A stretch of DNA of 64,000 nt, taken from positions 202,054 to 266,053 of the forward strand of contig VZSF01001374.1 in NCBI GenBank assembly GCA_013398295.1, given 5' to 3'. The translations under genes and the position numbers were made by a program. Within the stretch, counting starts at the first letter, position 1. The number at the start of each line of letters is the position of its first letter. Source of the stretch: Chionis minor (Eukaryota; Chordata; Aves; Charadriiformes; Chionididae). This document shows, piece by piece, positions 46,169 through 59,084 of this stretch. The notes beneath the pieces are model-generated. The model was not told where the DNA came from. It searched no databases and saw nothing but the letters and a program-made list of their open reading frames with translations.

Positions 46169-47236
46169 TCCTCAGGAGCCAAAGCATTTCACTCCAAACA
46201 GCAGGTGACTGGTGGGAATTACTGATGAGAAACCAGCACCCCCTAAAGCTGCCTCCACACCACGCTGCAGAGGTTGCAGGACCTGCTCTGCTCCAGGGGA
46301 GCCACCCACCTCCCCTGGGGGCTTGTAAAAATAAAACTAACTTTCTGTACGAACTCAAACGCGTAAGGAGGGCTGCTTGTGTTGAGCGAAGAGCAGAGAC
46401 CCTCAGGGAGCTCACTCTCAAGAAACTTGGATGTAGAATAAAAGGCTGCTGCAGCCAGGCCCTCAAACAGCAGGTATCTGCTGGGCCATGGACTTGGGAC
46501 CAGAGCGGAGAGAGGAAGAGGAGGTGGAGTGTTTCTGCTGCATGGGGACATTCATAGTTGGTACCTCAGGCATTTCACCAAGGTGCCTGTGTGAGCAATG
46601 CCATGATCAGCGGCGGCAATCTGCACTGTGGTTGCCCTGCTCGCTGCAAGGGCGCGGGCTGCCTGAGCCACAGGAGGATGGCAGGGATGGGACCCTCCTC
46701 ACGGAGCAGCACCCTCAGCTGCAGCACAGATGGGGAGCAGGACCCTCCTTGCACCAGCAGCTCCCATGCAAAGCATCTTCACCCAGCACGCAGGATGCCT
46801 GAGCCCAAGGTAACGCATTCTGGTCAACGACCACAACCCAGTCTGCATCCACAGCCATGGGAAAAGCATCAAACCAACACTGGCATCATTTTTAAATGCA
46901 CAATTTGGGCATCTAGACCCTCTCATTGCAAGAGTTCACATCTAATAGCTGCTACTTTAGGATTTGTGAGGATGGGTCCGCCACTCTAGTACATGGGAAG
47001 CAGCCATGAAAGACCATGTTTTGAGTTCTCTCTTGACTTTCTAGAGTTAACAGACTTCTTTAAAGTGAACCATTAGAGTAACGGGTTGGCTTTTCTAACC
47101 ACACTTGTACAAGCCCTCACGGAGTTGAATTTCATGAGAGCTGTACTCAACTGCGCAGCTTCCTCCTGCCGAAGACAGAAACGGGATGGGCTGGAGCCTG
47201 GGCACTATTAACATGCAGAGAAATTTGCTGAGACCC
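46169..47236. other. Unique non-coding DNA
   Basis: No gene or repeat family is recognised. Confidence 0.5.
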
Positions 47237-47819
47237 TGTTGTGGTTTAACCCCAGCCAGCAGCTAAGGACCACGCGGCCGCTCGTTCACTCCCACAATGG
47301 CAGGATGGGGAAGAGAATCAGAAGAGCGAAAGTGAGAAAACTCATGGGCTGAGATAAGGATGATTTAATAAGTAAAGCAAAAGCCTCACAAGCAGGCAAA
47401 GCAAAACAAGGCGTTCATTCCCTGCTTCCCATCAGCAGGCAGGTGTTCAGCCATCTCCAGGAAAGCAGGGCTCCACCAGGCATAACAATTGTTTGGGAAG
47501 ACAAATGCCGTAACTCCAAACATCCCCCCCTTCCTCCTTCTTCCCCAGCTTTATATACTGAGCATGATGTCGTATGGTATGGAATACCCCTTGGGTCAGC
47601 TGGGGTCAGCTGTCCTGGCTGTGTCTCCTCCCAACTTTTTGTGCACTCCGGACTACTCACTGGTGGGGCAGGCTGAGGAGCAGAAAAGGCCTTGACTGCT
47701 TAGCAACAACCAAAACCCATCAGTGTGCTATCAACACCACTCTCATCCCGAATCCAAAACATAGCCCCACACCAGCTGCTAGCAAGAAAGTTAAATCCCT
47801 CCCAGCTGAAACCATGACT
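47237..47819 (-). mobile_element. Solo LTR of an avian endogenous retrovirus
   Basis: The plus strand starts TGTTGTGGTTTAACCCCAGC and ends CAGCTGAAACCATGAC(T). These are the terminal sequences of a well-known bird LTR, read in reverse. On the minus strand a TATA box TATATAAA corresponds to plus 47550-47557, and a variant polyadenylation signal ATTAAA to plus 47364-47369, which fixes the orientation. The 5-bp flanks GACCC (47232-47236) and GACCT (47820-47824) look like a target-site duplication with one change. No gag, pol or env lies next to it, so it is a solo LTR left by recombination. I place it among ERVL-like bird LTRs from memory, without a library check. Confidence 0.9.
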
Positions 47820-47824
47820 GACCT

Positions 47825-50800
47825 CAAAGCCAAGTATGCCTACTCATCCTCTTCTCTCTCCCGCAGCATCCCCTAACCTCATTAGAAGTCCAGGGGGGAT
47901 GTACTTGCAATTAGCCGCTTCCCAGAGTCTCCTCATGCCAACTCAGAAAAGGGAAGGCTGGACAGGGAGACTCAGGTACGATCTGATAGCTCGCAAAGCA
48001 AGGGCAGCAAAATGGGGGAAGGACTTGGCACCACTTGAGACATAGGGAGAAGAAGTCTTCCCCAGGAAAAGTGCTTATTCCAGTCTCAGCTACTTCCCTC
48101 TGGCATTTTTCAAGCCAAATTGGGGGCTTGAATCAAGGTAACTTTTCTTGCCTCTGCTGCTCACATTTCTCCTTGCCCTCTCTGGAAAAACACACACCGC
48201 ACTACAAACCAAAGGCACACAGAAAGTTAGCACAAAGTCTTTTTTTAAAAATTGGACTAAAAATGTGCTTTAGTTCTTCATTTCTCCCCTCCAACCACCT
48301 TCTCCATTCAGCTCTTTACCCTCACACATGCCCTTTCCTTCCCCAAACTCCTTCGTTCAACAGCAATGAAAAAAAACCCACCAAGAACTAAAACCACAAC
48401 CAAAAGAAAAGCACCCACAGGAAGGGTCCTGTCCTTCTCCATCTGTCCTTAATTTCTCCCTCAGCTTTGCCTCTCTGCAGCCCTCTTAAAGCAACCCAGG
48501 CTGTGGGGCTGCAGAAGGGTCACCCTGACCCTGCACACCAGGGTCAAGGTGTTTGAAAGGCCGAATTCAGCTTTCCATGAATTCCGCTGTAAGAACTCTC
48601 CAGAGAGACTCTGCCGAGCATCTCTCTGCTTTCTCCCGCAGAAACTCTGGCCTTTCTGTTTTCTACACCTAGGCCTCCTCGTCCTCCTTTCAAGCTGTTA
48701 GTCAGTAGGTCCACAGAGCTGGGGAGGGGCAGGGTAGGTCAGCGGGAGCATGAGTTGAGACAAAAAGCTAATTAAGCAACATCCAGCCCTTGCCTTAGAG
48801 AGACATGGAGAGCAGGGAAGCACCGGAGGAGCAGCGGCTGCACCCGGTGCCAGTGACACCACTCTACCACATCTCTCCCGTGCTCCCGGGGATGCCCATG
48901 TGAGGAGCAGAGCTGCGGACAACGCCGCAGCTCTTGGAAAGCAGCGTGCCAGAGGGGAAAGGAACCCTCCTCCTCCACTCCAGCCCCCTGCCCAGCTTAA
49001 TAAACTCCTTCAGGCAGGGGCTGCAAAAGAGAGAGTCCCCCCTCCATCTCCGGGACTGTTAAGCATCTTAGAAGTTAGAATGAGAAGACAGACAGACAGA
49101 CTGTACCAAGCAGCTTAGGAAGGCCCCGGGAAGAGATTGAGTTGTGACTGGGAAAGCCTGCTCTAGCCAGCAGGATGGATTTCAGCTCCCAGCTTCTCCC
49201 AGCCGTGCTTCCTGCAGGTTTGCCCAGGCTGGACAAACCTCCCCTTTCTGCTTTTTGGGGTGATTCTTTTGTCACCTAGGACCAACACGGTGCCAATGGC
49301 AGGGTGGCTGTCCTGGGGAGAGAGGCTCCCCAGAAAAGATGCCGCCAGCCCCGCAGCAGTGGGAGCACCAACCTCCTGCCATTTGCCAGGGCTACGTGCC
49401 ATGGGGACCTGGACCGCTGGGGGATGTGATGGAGGAACAGGACAGCATGACCACTCTCCATCCCTCCAGCTTGACCCTAGCATCACCAGGATGGTCCTTT
49501 GGGCTCACAGTTCCCACACAGGAGCTTTCTGGACTTGTGCAGTTCTGCTTTTATTCAGTCCCCCTTTTAAGTGACGTCTTGGTCACCATCAGCTCTCTAA
49601 TACTCCTGCCCCAGTACTTCAAGAAGTTTCTCTTTCACCCTGTTAAATCCATGGGTGGCCTGGAGGTGCAGAGCTGTGATCATTGCCTCTGGAGACCCAC
49701 ATCCCCTCTGCCCTGCTGCAGTGGGTACACAAGGCTACAAGCTCCCTCTCAGCTCATTCCTGCTTCTTCCTGATGTGTTGCTGTATCCAGAGACAGGCTG
49801 CCCTGCAGTCCCAAGGAGCCAGGGCTCTCCTCCAGCCCTAGACGCGAGCTCCTGCACACTCCAGGAGCAGGACCCACAGGATCTGAAGGACTCACACCAC
49901 GTCAGAGCTGGATTTATCTGTGCACTGGGGAAGCACCTTCACGTCATCCATCTGTGTCACCTCCAGCATTGCCCAGCTTCCAGGAAAGGAAATATTCGTT
50001 CATTTAACCCCAAAATATCACAGCTTTGTATCCAGGCAGCTGGACCTACCCGGAGGAGGACAAAGGGATATGAAGCCATTTAAAAAGGCAAGACCCAAAG
50101 GGAGGAACTGAGCCACCCCAGTCCAGCACATAAATATCTCCTTAGTGAATCAGCCTGCCAGCAGCACCCTTGGCAGCCAACAGGAGACTGTTACCCACCA
50201 AGGAGCCCTTCCTCTTCCCGGCAGAGCAGGGAGTAGGTGCCTGGCACCCCAACAGCCGTGAGTCATCTGCGAGGTGTGATGGCGCTACCATGAGAGGGGA
50301 AAACAGAAGAAAAATGCTGCCACCAGAAGAAATCTACATCAGCTTCCACAAGGAGCAACCTCTGGAAACGGAGCAAGGCTCCTGCCCTGGCCCCTGCGTG
50401 ACCAGGACCACAGAAGTTACCCGTGGGACTTCTCCAAGCCTCCATACATCAGCCCAAGGAAATGTGGTATTTGGAAGTGCCAGCCGAGGATGCAGGAGGC
50501 AGAAGTTTGCTAAAGATACACAGGATAAAAGCTGCTCAGGCAAGCTGTGCCAATAGTCTCATTCTTCATGTAAGAGAGCTCCCTCTAGGTTAAACATGCG
50601 GGTATTTCAGAAGCCATTGCTCATTTTGGAGTCCAGGCTCTGCCCTGATGCCTTTATCTCCAGAGGGGTGTCCGTCAGTTGCGAAGCCTGTCGGTGCAAA
50701 CCCCAGAAAATGCGGGGTTTGCTTTCTGCCTGCAAGCTGGCCTGGCTGCTGCAGACACTGAGCCCGCGGCTCCGGGTGCTCCACGCACACACGTGTGTGT

Positions 50801-51584
50801 GATGCACGTGCCCTCGCGTGTTGTCCTAAACCACAGGTCCTCGGCATTTCACCCATGAGAGCCACTCTGACGTGTCCAGCTGGAGCTACACCAGGGAAGG
50901 AGCTGACCTGCAGCCTCTCCAGCCCCAAACCCAATCTTTAGCCTGCTTGGAAACACGGATGAATTATTCCATAAACCGAGTTCAGCAGAGACTTTCAAAT
51001 TCACAGAAGTAGAAAAATCAGATGGAAAAGACTTAATGCCAGAAAACGCAGGACCGTTCCCTGCAGTGGGATCCCAGGAGCTTTGTGCAAACTAGTTTTA
51101 AACCTTGAAGTCTTTAATACAACTTCCTGTTTTATTTTTATTTTACCTAGACTGCTATTTACTAATAAATATGCAGCTCGCTGTATACAGAACAGCAGGT
51201 AGCTCCCATTTACAGCTGCATATAACTGACTGCAATATTCAACACCCTTACTCTGCTATGCAGTATAATACTCACAATAAAACACATACCATATTTGCAA
51301 CTGTGTCCGTGCTACTATTCTGGTACGTGACACACATTAAGAAACAAATTCAGAACATAGAAAAGAATTTACCATTTACACACACACAAAAAAAGATGCA
51401 TTGGGATTTTCAATAAGTTCTAGCATAATACACTATCATTTTTATATCTTGTCTGCTCCTTTGGTCTGGCTGATTTAACACATCTTTTCTCTCTATAACC
51501 ATAAACCTATAAGTTGTATATAGATTTTTTTTTAAACATAATATACGATACCAGTGTGTATTTATAAAACTTTACCACAGAAAT
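47825..51584. other. Unique non-coding DNA
   Basis: About 3.8 kb with no supported gene or mobile element. A strong inverted repeat at 48521-48551 is listed separately. Frames of up to 144 codons at 49.3-50.1 kb overlap and have no domain. The end (51.1-51.55 kb) is AT-rich, without a clear motif cluster. Confidence 0.5.
48521..48551. other. 13-bp inverted repeat with nuclear-receptor-like half-sites
   Basis: CACCCTGACCCTG (48521-48533) pairs with CAGGGTCAAGGTG (48539-48551) around the loop CACAC. Twelve of 13 positions match and the other could form a G-T pair. The arms contain TGACCC and GGGTCA, the half-site of nuclear receptors, plus AAGGTG. It may be a binding site or simply a chance palindrome. 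Confidence 0.65.
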
Positions 51585-51650
51585 GTAAGAATTGTCAGAA
51601 TGGCTCAGTCCAAGGGCCATCCAGGTCAATATCCTGTCTCCAACAGCTTT
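51585..51650 (-). mobile_element. Old CR1-type LINE fragment
   Basis: TAAGAATTGTCAGAATGGCT is followed by CAGTCCAAGGGCCATCCAGG and then ATATCCTGTCTCCAACAG. This matches, in antisense, the 3' part of an ancient CR1 subfamily I know from turtles ('ataagaatggccatactgggtcagaccaatggtccatctagcccagtatcctgtctt'). It is much more decayed than the element at 14124. Confidence 0.5.
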
Positions 51651-51881
51651 ATCCATTAATATGGATTAGACAGACAATACAGTTTACTACAACCTTGCGT
51701 TACAACCACGTCAGTGATAATAATACTGCCTTGTGTATAAATGCTTATAGAGCACAGTGGGCAGGGAAACAGCATCACCCTCACAGGGAGGGATGCCGAG
51801 GCAGGGGAGATGGAGATTTTATTTATATATATATATATAAAAAACCTTATTTTTCATACATATATATAACTTGATGGATAT

Positions 51882-51913
<32 letters not shown>

Positions 51914-54539
51914 ATGAGGAGCCGTCCAGAGCCTTGGATAGCACCACCACTGGCTCCAGCCCCCGCATCCCACCACGCAGCCCTGCCAGGCCACGAGCCC
52001 GGGGAGATGCTGCCCTGGGAAGAGTTAATGGTGGAGATCCCAAGTCTGAGCGCTGCAGGTGTCTGCTTTTTAATTCTCTGCTGCTCTTCTCCCAAACAGC
52101 CCAAGGATTTCCACCCTCCCTCCTTCTCCTTCACAAATGAGTGTTTAGCATAAGAAGAGAGGCAAGAGGAGCCAGGGCAGCAGGGAGATCTCCTCCAGCC
52201 CTGTCTAGGCAACCTGAGCAGGCGGGAAAAGGCAGCTGGCTGGAGCCCAGCGAGAGAGCGGGGACCATGGGACGAGTCTTTTCACATCTGGTTAAGTACT
52301 GCTAAACCCTCTGACGAGCTGCTTAATTATTACAACACTTCTGCCGAAAAATTAACGCGCTTGGCCGGTGGCGCTGGGGCAGAAAGGGTAGGAAAGCAGC
52401 TGTCAGGATGCAGGCAGCCATGGGAACACCAAGAAAAGAGGTCTGCGGCAGGAGAGCACAAGAGGAGGGCAGGGAAGCTCTGCCTGCAGGGATCCTGCTG
52501 AGAAAACAGCCTCCTGCCTCCTTTTTTTGCTGCACAGCCCCCCAAGGAGAGGAGGTTGTTACTCCGGCGAGGGCAGCCCTTGTGAAGAGCTCAACAGAGA
52601 TGCCCTGCCTACCGAAATCAACACAACGACCTGCCAGCACCCCCAAAAAATACATGATTATCCTGAGGGCCCAACAGCAGGGCCAGGAACAGGACCCGGG
52701 GCTCTTGGGCTCCCCTCTGCCCAGCCTCTGCTCGCCTCTCCTTCTTGCTGAGCCCTCATTTAAGTAAATTCCACAAAATCCAAGCGTGGCACCTTATTTC
52801 TGTAGGTCTCTACAGGACCTACAGATACAGTACTGCTGAGGGAGCATCATTCGGATGCGCATCTCCCTGCCAAAACCCACTTGAAAAGGGCTGCAGGAAG
52901 GACACCAGAGCTACTGCTCCCCCAGGGCAGCTGTCTCCATGTCAGGTTATCACAAGCCTCTTTCCACTACAGCTGCAGTGGGATTAATCTCTCTCCCTAG
53001 ACAAAAAGGTGGGCTTATTTCCTGAGAGGTGTCCGAGTACACCCAGAGAGCTCTGCAAAAGCAGGAGCCTGCTGGGTGCCTTTTACCACAGACATCGGAT
53101 GAAATTAATGACACAAAAGTAAGTATAAAGGCTAAGACAAATAGAACTGGCAACAACTTGAACCTTTGGCCTGTCCTTTGAAAGTCTCTGGCAAGTCTCA
53201 AATCTTCTTGATCTGCTCACTAAAGGGATGACTGTCCCACAATTATTTTCCAAGCATTTGTTGGCAAGTTGTAGGAGGAAAAAGGCATTTCACTGAAGCT
53301 GTTAGTACAAAAGCTCAGCTCCAGCCAGGGCCCTGGACTCTACTTCAAATTATAATATTTTAAGTACCTGAAAATAAATATTTTGTCAGCTGCCGAGAAT
53401 TAAGAAGTAGCTTCGACCTTTCAGAGAGGGGAACCCTGCAGAGAGCGGCGAGCCTCAGAGAGTTAGTTGCAAAACAAGCTTTGCCCAAACCGTTCAACCT
53501 GCCTAGCACACACACAGCCTCCCCTCCCACGCTCCTGGCTCCTTGAAAGCTGCCCGGAGCCTTCTGGGGCACCACGGGCTCTCCTGCACCCAGAGGCTCC
53601 TTCCCAGCTGGGAAGTGTGCTAGCGAAAGACATGGAAGCAGCACTGTACTGTAAACTGGATGCTGCAAGTAAAACGAGCATCCCCGAGACAGCAACAGGG
53701 GTGTGCCAGCGCTGCCTACTCAGAGGTGCCGGTCCACTCCCGCGTTGCTCATCCGTGCTGTCGCTTCATGCCGTACCACGCCAAGTCCAAGGAATTTTAT
53801 CCGCCAGGATAAGAAATACTTACTTTTGGTTTTTAACATTAACTCTGATGATGACCAAGCACCTGGATGGATGTAGCCATCCTCTCTCAGGCCTCTGAGC
53901 TACAAGAAACGCTGTTCATGCTCCGGCTATGGCAAAAGGAACCCACACGAAGAAGACGACCTCTGGGTTTCCAGCAGAGCTCAAAGAGTTAAATTCCTCC
54001 CCCTTCCCCCCCCCCCAGTCTTTCTGCCTTTGGCCTTTAGATCAGCCCTGGTTGCCAATGAGGACTCATCGAAACACCACGAGGCTGGGCCTGTCAGGAA
54101 GGAAACCAGCGCGTCCAGAGTTTTGTTGTTCTAAAGACTTTTTTTTTTTTAATTTTATTTTACTGCTCAGGAAGGAAGCCAGAGCCTGTGCTTCAACTCC
54201 AAGAATGTCGATTACTCATCCTTCCCTGCATTATTTCTTTTATCTCTCACTTTTATCTACCTTACTCCAAATTTTTTCCCCCATTTCTTTCTTTATGGTT
54301 CCTAGCCACTGTTTTCAGCTGTTCATCCAAGTTTCACCAAAAAAAAAAAAAAAATTGGCAACTGTTTCTTCAGAATAAATCCCAATGATAATGTTTATTA
54401 AACAAGCCTCCATCCCTCCCCCCAGGCAGCCTTCTCAATTCTGGTGTAACCACGCGGGTACCACGGTTATAAGCGCTGCCCTAGGACCAGAGCTCCTCTG
54501 AAACCTGAACCACAACCACCCCTCAGCACGTGGCTGAAT
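51651..54539. other. Unique non-coding DNA
   Basis: No gene is supported. Contains a (TA)n/(TG)n microsatellite (listed), a C11 run at 54006-54016, T10-11 at about 54.14 kb and A16 at 54339-54354. Confidence 0.5.
51823..51914. repeat. (TA)n and (TG)n compound microsatellite
   Basis: A TA run (about 51824-51839) and, after 40 bases with a second short TATATA, a TG run of about 12 units (51882-51906) ending in TATATA. Alternating purine-pyrimidine sequence of this kind can adopt left-handed DNA. Confidence 0.95.
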
Positions 54540-54620
54540 ATCGTAACCCCCGCTTTAAAGACGGGCGATGAGAAATGACTCTGCTTGCCCAAGGTCAATA
54601 GAGTCCGCAGCACAAGCACA
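54540..54620 (-). mobile_element. Possible MIR-like SINE relic (antisense)
   Basis: CCCCCGCTTTAAAGACGGGCGATGAG then TCTGCTTGCCCAAGGTCAAT and GCAGCACAAGC. This order fits antisense MIR ('ccccattttacagatgagga...cttgcccaaggtcacacagc'). The match is moderate, best in the CTTGCCCAAGGTCA block. Confidence 0.42.
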
Positions 54621-57600
54621 ACCTACGCTCAGGGCTTTGCCCAGGCAGCCCTTCCCTCTTCCTGCTCCGCGAGATGGCGAGGAGGCGGCACACTCGGCTC
54701 TGCCAATAAACGTGCCCTTCATCTTCTATACCCCCACACCAGCCAAGCTAGAAATGTGCAATAGAAGTAAGTAAAATAATGGGTACGTGACAACTTCACA
54801 ACGCATTTCCTTAGCAGCAAAAAACACGGGTCCTGGATCACCTGAACGCCCCTGAGCCACCTGAGTACATAGCAGAGGGGCTATCAGCAAGTGGTGTCTA
54901 ACTGCCTCCTCCTCCTCCTCCTCCCCGGGTCTGCAAAATACATCACACCACCCGGGGATTTCCTTTTCTTCTTTGCCCAGGTGCAGCTAACAACCCAGAC
55001 ACAACTGGCAACATCTGGGAGAACACAGACCCAGCTGTTTCTCATTGACATCGTCACCTTCCCCAGCCTTCACCAGGCTGTGCCCGCTCACCGGGGTGGG
55101 AGATGCACGTGCTCCAGGGCAGACTCTGGTCCTTGCAGTGTTCCTGAACGGATGACCAAAGGTGAAGCATTTTTTTTCAGTTTAAGGCCCTTTCTTCCCT
55201 GAGATGTGCCGTAAAAACTGGGGCCTGATCCGGACCACACCACACACAGCTTCCCCAGGCTACAACACCCACGGCGTCTCAGCTACAGGCAAGTGAGGCC
55301 AGTTCAAGTTCTCTCTGCCCAGCTCGGCCTTGCTCTAACACAGTCCTCCCCTGTTTCCACAGTTAACGTGTTGTTTTCATTTTAAGAGGGAAAATAATGA
55401 CATGGTTGGAACATTACTTCTGGCTAGTGGAGACAGAGATCTGCAAACTCTCACGGCTTACTTTTTCCAGTGTATCCCAGTCCTGATCCAAATATCATCA
55501 TACTTATTTCAGTCCTGGACCCAACATGGGACTGGACACAACGCATTGGCCAAATTAAGACAGAAATAACTTGTAGCACTTTTTTCTACTTCGTACTCCC
55601 TCAAAGACCTCTTGCTGACGTTTAATTTCTGGTCTGCAGACTCCCTGCTTCCCCTACTACTGAACGTCCTGGCGCCTTCAACACAGCTTGCCTGAAGGCA
55701 TTAGCCCCAAATCGCGAGCAAAGGCAGGCTGCCGATCACCGTGACCCTTCTGCAACCAGACCAACTCTTGGAGAGCAACGTTTTTGTGCGTGAACCCAAG
55801 TAGGCAGAAAGGAAGGAGCAGCACAGATGGTGGCAACCAGGCACAGAGCCCGCAGGAGCAACACCAGCGGTCCTGTACAGAGCTGCGCGCCGAGCAAAGG
55901 GCAAAACCGACAGCGAAGAAGCAGGGTTATAAGAGTTTAGCTGCTCATTCTCCCCTTCACCTGTCCAAGGGGCACCTCCTGATGTATGAAGCCACTCAGG
56001 CTGGCAACTTTTTGATTGTGAGCATTAAGTTCCTCTGCTCGTGCTCTGCGTGGGGTTACTCAGGTCACTGATTGCTCCTTCATCTCCCCAGTGGAAAAAA
56101 GAGAAAGGCCAGTGGTCAAAGTGCCTTCTTGGGGGGGCTTCAGCCTCCCCAAGCAGCAAGGCAAGCGCTCAGGAGGGAAAAGCTGTCACCCTGGCTAGGG
56201 ATTTTGCCAGAGGCGCACCTCCAGCTTATAGCGCTGGTAATGGGAAGTGAAACTGGTTTGTAAGGAGGAGAATAAACAAGAGAAGGGGGCTTCTGCAGCC
56301 CCCTTGACGGCGATGCAGCGTTTGGCATGGATCCCTCTGACCTGCGCTGATACCCAGCAGCCACGATGGCCCCTTCCGCCCATCCGCAGCCATCAGCTCC
56401 TCACAGGATCACCCACACTGCAAACAGCGGCGAGGAGACGAGGTTCCCTCCAGCCTACACGGGCCAAAGGTTGGCCTGGGTGCGGGGCGGCTCTGCTGCG
56501 GCACGGCCGGGCCACCCTGATAAGGCTTCGTCTCACCCAGCCCGAGGTGCAGCACCCAGGATGCTGTTCGCCCCCACAAGCCCTCCTCACCAACACCCTC
56601 GCATCGCTGTCGGCACAACGAGAGCCTCCTCCCAGAGAGGACCGGGACAGAAAACTCCTAAAGAAATCTTCAATTTTGTAAGCGAAGTTGGAGGAGAAGG
56701 CAGAGCTGTAAATCTGGTAGCAGGTCTTTTCCCCATCCCAGCACCATTGCCAAAGCCGGCTCTCTGTGATGACGGACTGTTATCCTGTGCCTCCGTAGAG
56801 TGGGGGATGTCACAGGACAGACAATTTCTCATGTGAAATGGCTGCGCAAGTTGTTTCTTAAAGTGCAGGGAAACAACATCAAAATCAGATGAAAAGGTTG
56901 AGTCATTTTTAATTTTAAAAAAATCTTAATTTGAAACATAGTACCAAAAATCCCCATTGCAAGAAATGGGTCGGTCAGGGCAGTTCCCGGAGTTTTACTT
57001 TTTGCTCTGTTTACAAAACCTACCGTCCTCGGTGTGCCTTTACCCCGGTGGCACGCTGCTCGCCTGCCGACTGACGCCCCAGCGCTTTCTGTTTTAGTTT
57101 TCATACACGCGCGGCAAAGCGCTCCACCTTCTTTCCAAGGAATAAGCCCGTGCTCGGGAAACCAGCCGTGCCAGCGAGCCCCACATCGGCTGCCAGACGT
57201 GTCCTGCCGCCTGCACCCTGCTCGGGGCTGCGGCGTGGCAAATTTGTAAAGCACGGCCAAAGCTACAGGATTGTACCAGCAAAAAAGCTCACGCGTGAAA
57301 GCTATTGTCACTTTCCAACTTAAAAACTTGGCGTTGTTACTCCGGTGAGAGCCAGCTACTAAAAATCGGTGCTGCTGAGGGAAAGCAAGGACGCAGTTTC
57401 CAGCTCTTCCTTTTAGAGGTTTCCAGAGACACTCGGTGCCTTCCTTTTCCCACTGCCGGACAGCCCAGTATTCATAAGAAAAAGTACAAAACACATTCCT
57501 GCTCTGCAGTTCGGTGAGAACGCAGATCTGGGCCTCAAGCTACCAAAAAAGGAAGGTTTTAAAACAATACTGATTAGAAACAATGTCCCAAGTGAGGAAA

Positions 57601-58430
57601 AATACGGTGGAAGTGTCCCACACCTGAACTGAACAAGCAGTTTCACTGTCACCAGGACCCCCTCCCCATGTTATCCGCGTTTAAGACAATAAATCTCTCT
57701 TTGCTCCGCTCCTTCCCAACATTGCTTTTCTCCTTCTTCTGTTGCTCTGGGTACTGCTGCGATTTAAGACGCCAGAAAATGGTCGAAGGAGAAAGCAATG
57801 GCTAAAGAAGATCACCATCCACGTTTTAAAAAGGCAGGACAAAGAAGAAGAGGATTGGAACAGATAGTACCAAAAAACCATAGTACTTCTTCGGTCAGAG
57901 CCTACGTTGACTTGAGGGCTAGGTCCCAGAGAAGGCCTGCTAATCTGGCCAACAAATACCCCAGCAGCAACAGTAGAATACTTCAGCACTAAGATGTAAC
58001 GAAAACTGAATTCAGGCCAATGAATTTGCCCTGAATATCCGTAACCTGGGAGTTTACGTCCACAGGGATCACTCAGGCCAGAAGAGCCAAGCAGGCAAAC
58101 AAGGTTGCGTGAAAGGGGGGAAAGACACATACACAGATTACATGTGTACACCTACAAAAAACCACACGTGCCCTTTTTTCAGAGGATGCTGCATAGGAAT
58201 CCGATCCCATATTAAATTTCCCAAATAGAAATCCATTATTCCTGCACAATTTCAATGCTTTGCATAGCTGAAAAATATCTCCAGAAGTCCTCAAATCTGC
58301 TATTCCGTCCTGCAGAAGAGAGGTGAAAAATTCATTGGCCATCAAGCAAACTGACGATGGAAGACCACCAGTGACATGAACCGCAGGATAAAAATTGTCA
58401 CAATTTGCTTTCAATGGCTGCTTTTCTTGG
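54621..58430. other. Unique non-coding DNA with CpG-richer patches
   Basis: No gene is supported. Holds a (CTC)n run at 54.90-54.92 kb and CpG-richer patches at about 56.44-56.62 and 57.02-57.24 kb. A 221-codon minus-strand frame (56829-57494) overlaps other frames and has no recognisable domain. Confidence 0.5.
54903..54924. repeat. (CCT)n microsatellite
   Basis: Six or seven CCT units. Confidence 0.85.
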
Positions 58431-58870
58431 AATATGGTATTAAAAGAAAACAACTTTGCCCCCACTATGAATTTGCATTAGAAATCCATAATAAAAATAA
58501 AGCTAATATTATACAAATGGGTACAGTTCTCTATAGTGCTCCTGATGCAGATTAAGGTTAGGCAGATTTTAGATGACAGTTATTTACCTCAGTCTAACAC
58601 CATGTATGCACAAATGGAATTTATTTTATAGCTGCAGATATTAGCCAGAAAAGGAGACGGGAGGAAATCTTACAGTCTCATGTAAAATATAATTATGTCT
58701 GTTTTCTACTCCTTGGAAGGCAAACAAAGAGGGAAAAATGAATCTGCTGCTAGCATTTAATGGGACTTGTCTAAATGATATCAAACAAATAAAAACCAGC
58801 AACAATTCACAAACACCTTCACTTTTATTTTTTCCATAGGGGAATTCCAGAAACTAAGACCTTGTTGCCT
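58431..58870. promoter_or_regulatory. Strong candidate conserved non-coding / enhancer block
   Basis: AT-rich and repeat-free over 440 bp. It has a POU octamer ATTTGCAT (58471-58478) followed by CCATAATAAAAATAAAG, TAATTA (58690-58695), GCATTTAATGGG, and a string of CAAACAAATAAAAACC. The long, uniform AT-richness with mixed motifs is typical of gene-desert conserved elements, though neutral AT-rich DNA is possible. Confidence 0.38.
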
Positions 58871-59084
58871 TGAACGCTTTCACTCCTACAGAGCAGGATT
58901 AGGCCCATGCCTGAGGACGTCTCTTTCCTTCAAGCCCTTCAAATTATCAAGGAAAGAGGAAAAAAAAACCAGTCACAGAGGCACTAATGCTGATTTTCTC
59001 TCCTGAAACGTATGCCTGTTTTCCCCCACTTCTCCCAATTCCTTACACAATCGCCACCGATCAACCAGGAAACTGTTGCTAACT
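58871..59084. other. Unique non-coding DNA
   Basis: Nothing recognisable beyond a short GAGCAGGATTAGGCCC string (about 58892-58907) that hints at an old amniote repeat. Confidence 0.4.

Noticed and set aside
55212..55240. GGGGCCTGATCCGGACC as an old amniote repeat
   Set aside because: Only about ten bases resemble the family motif. No second block is found in order.
56829..57494. 221-codon minus-strand open frame
   Set aside because: No domain. Several competing frames overlap it, and the amino-acid composition is unremarkable.
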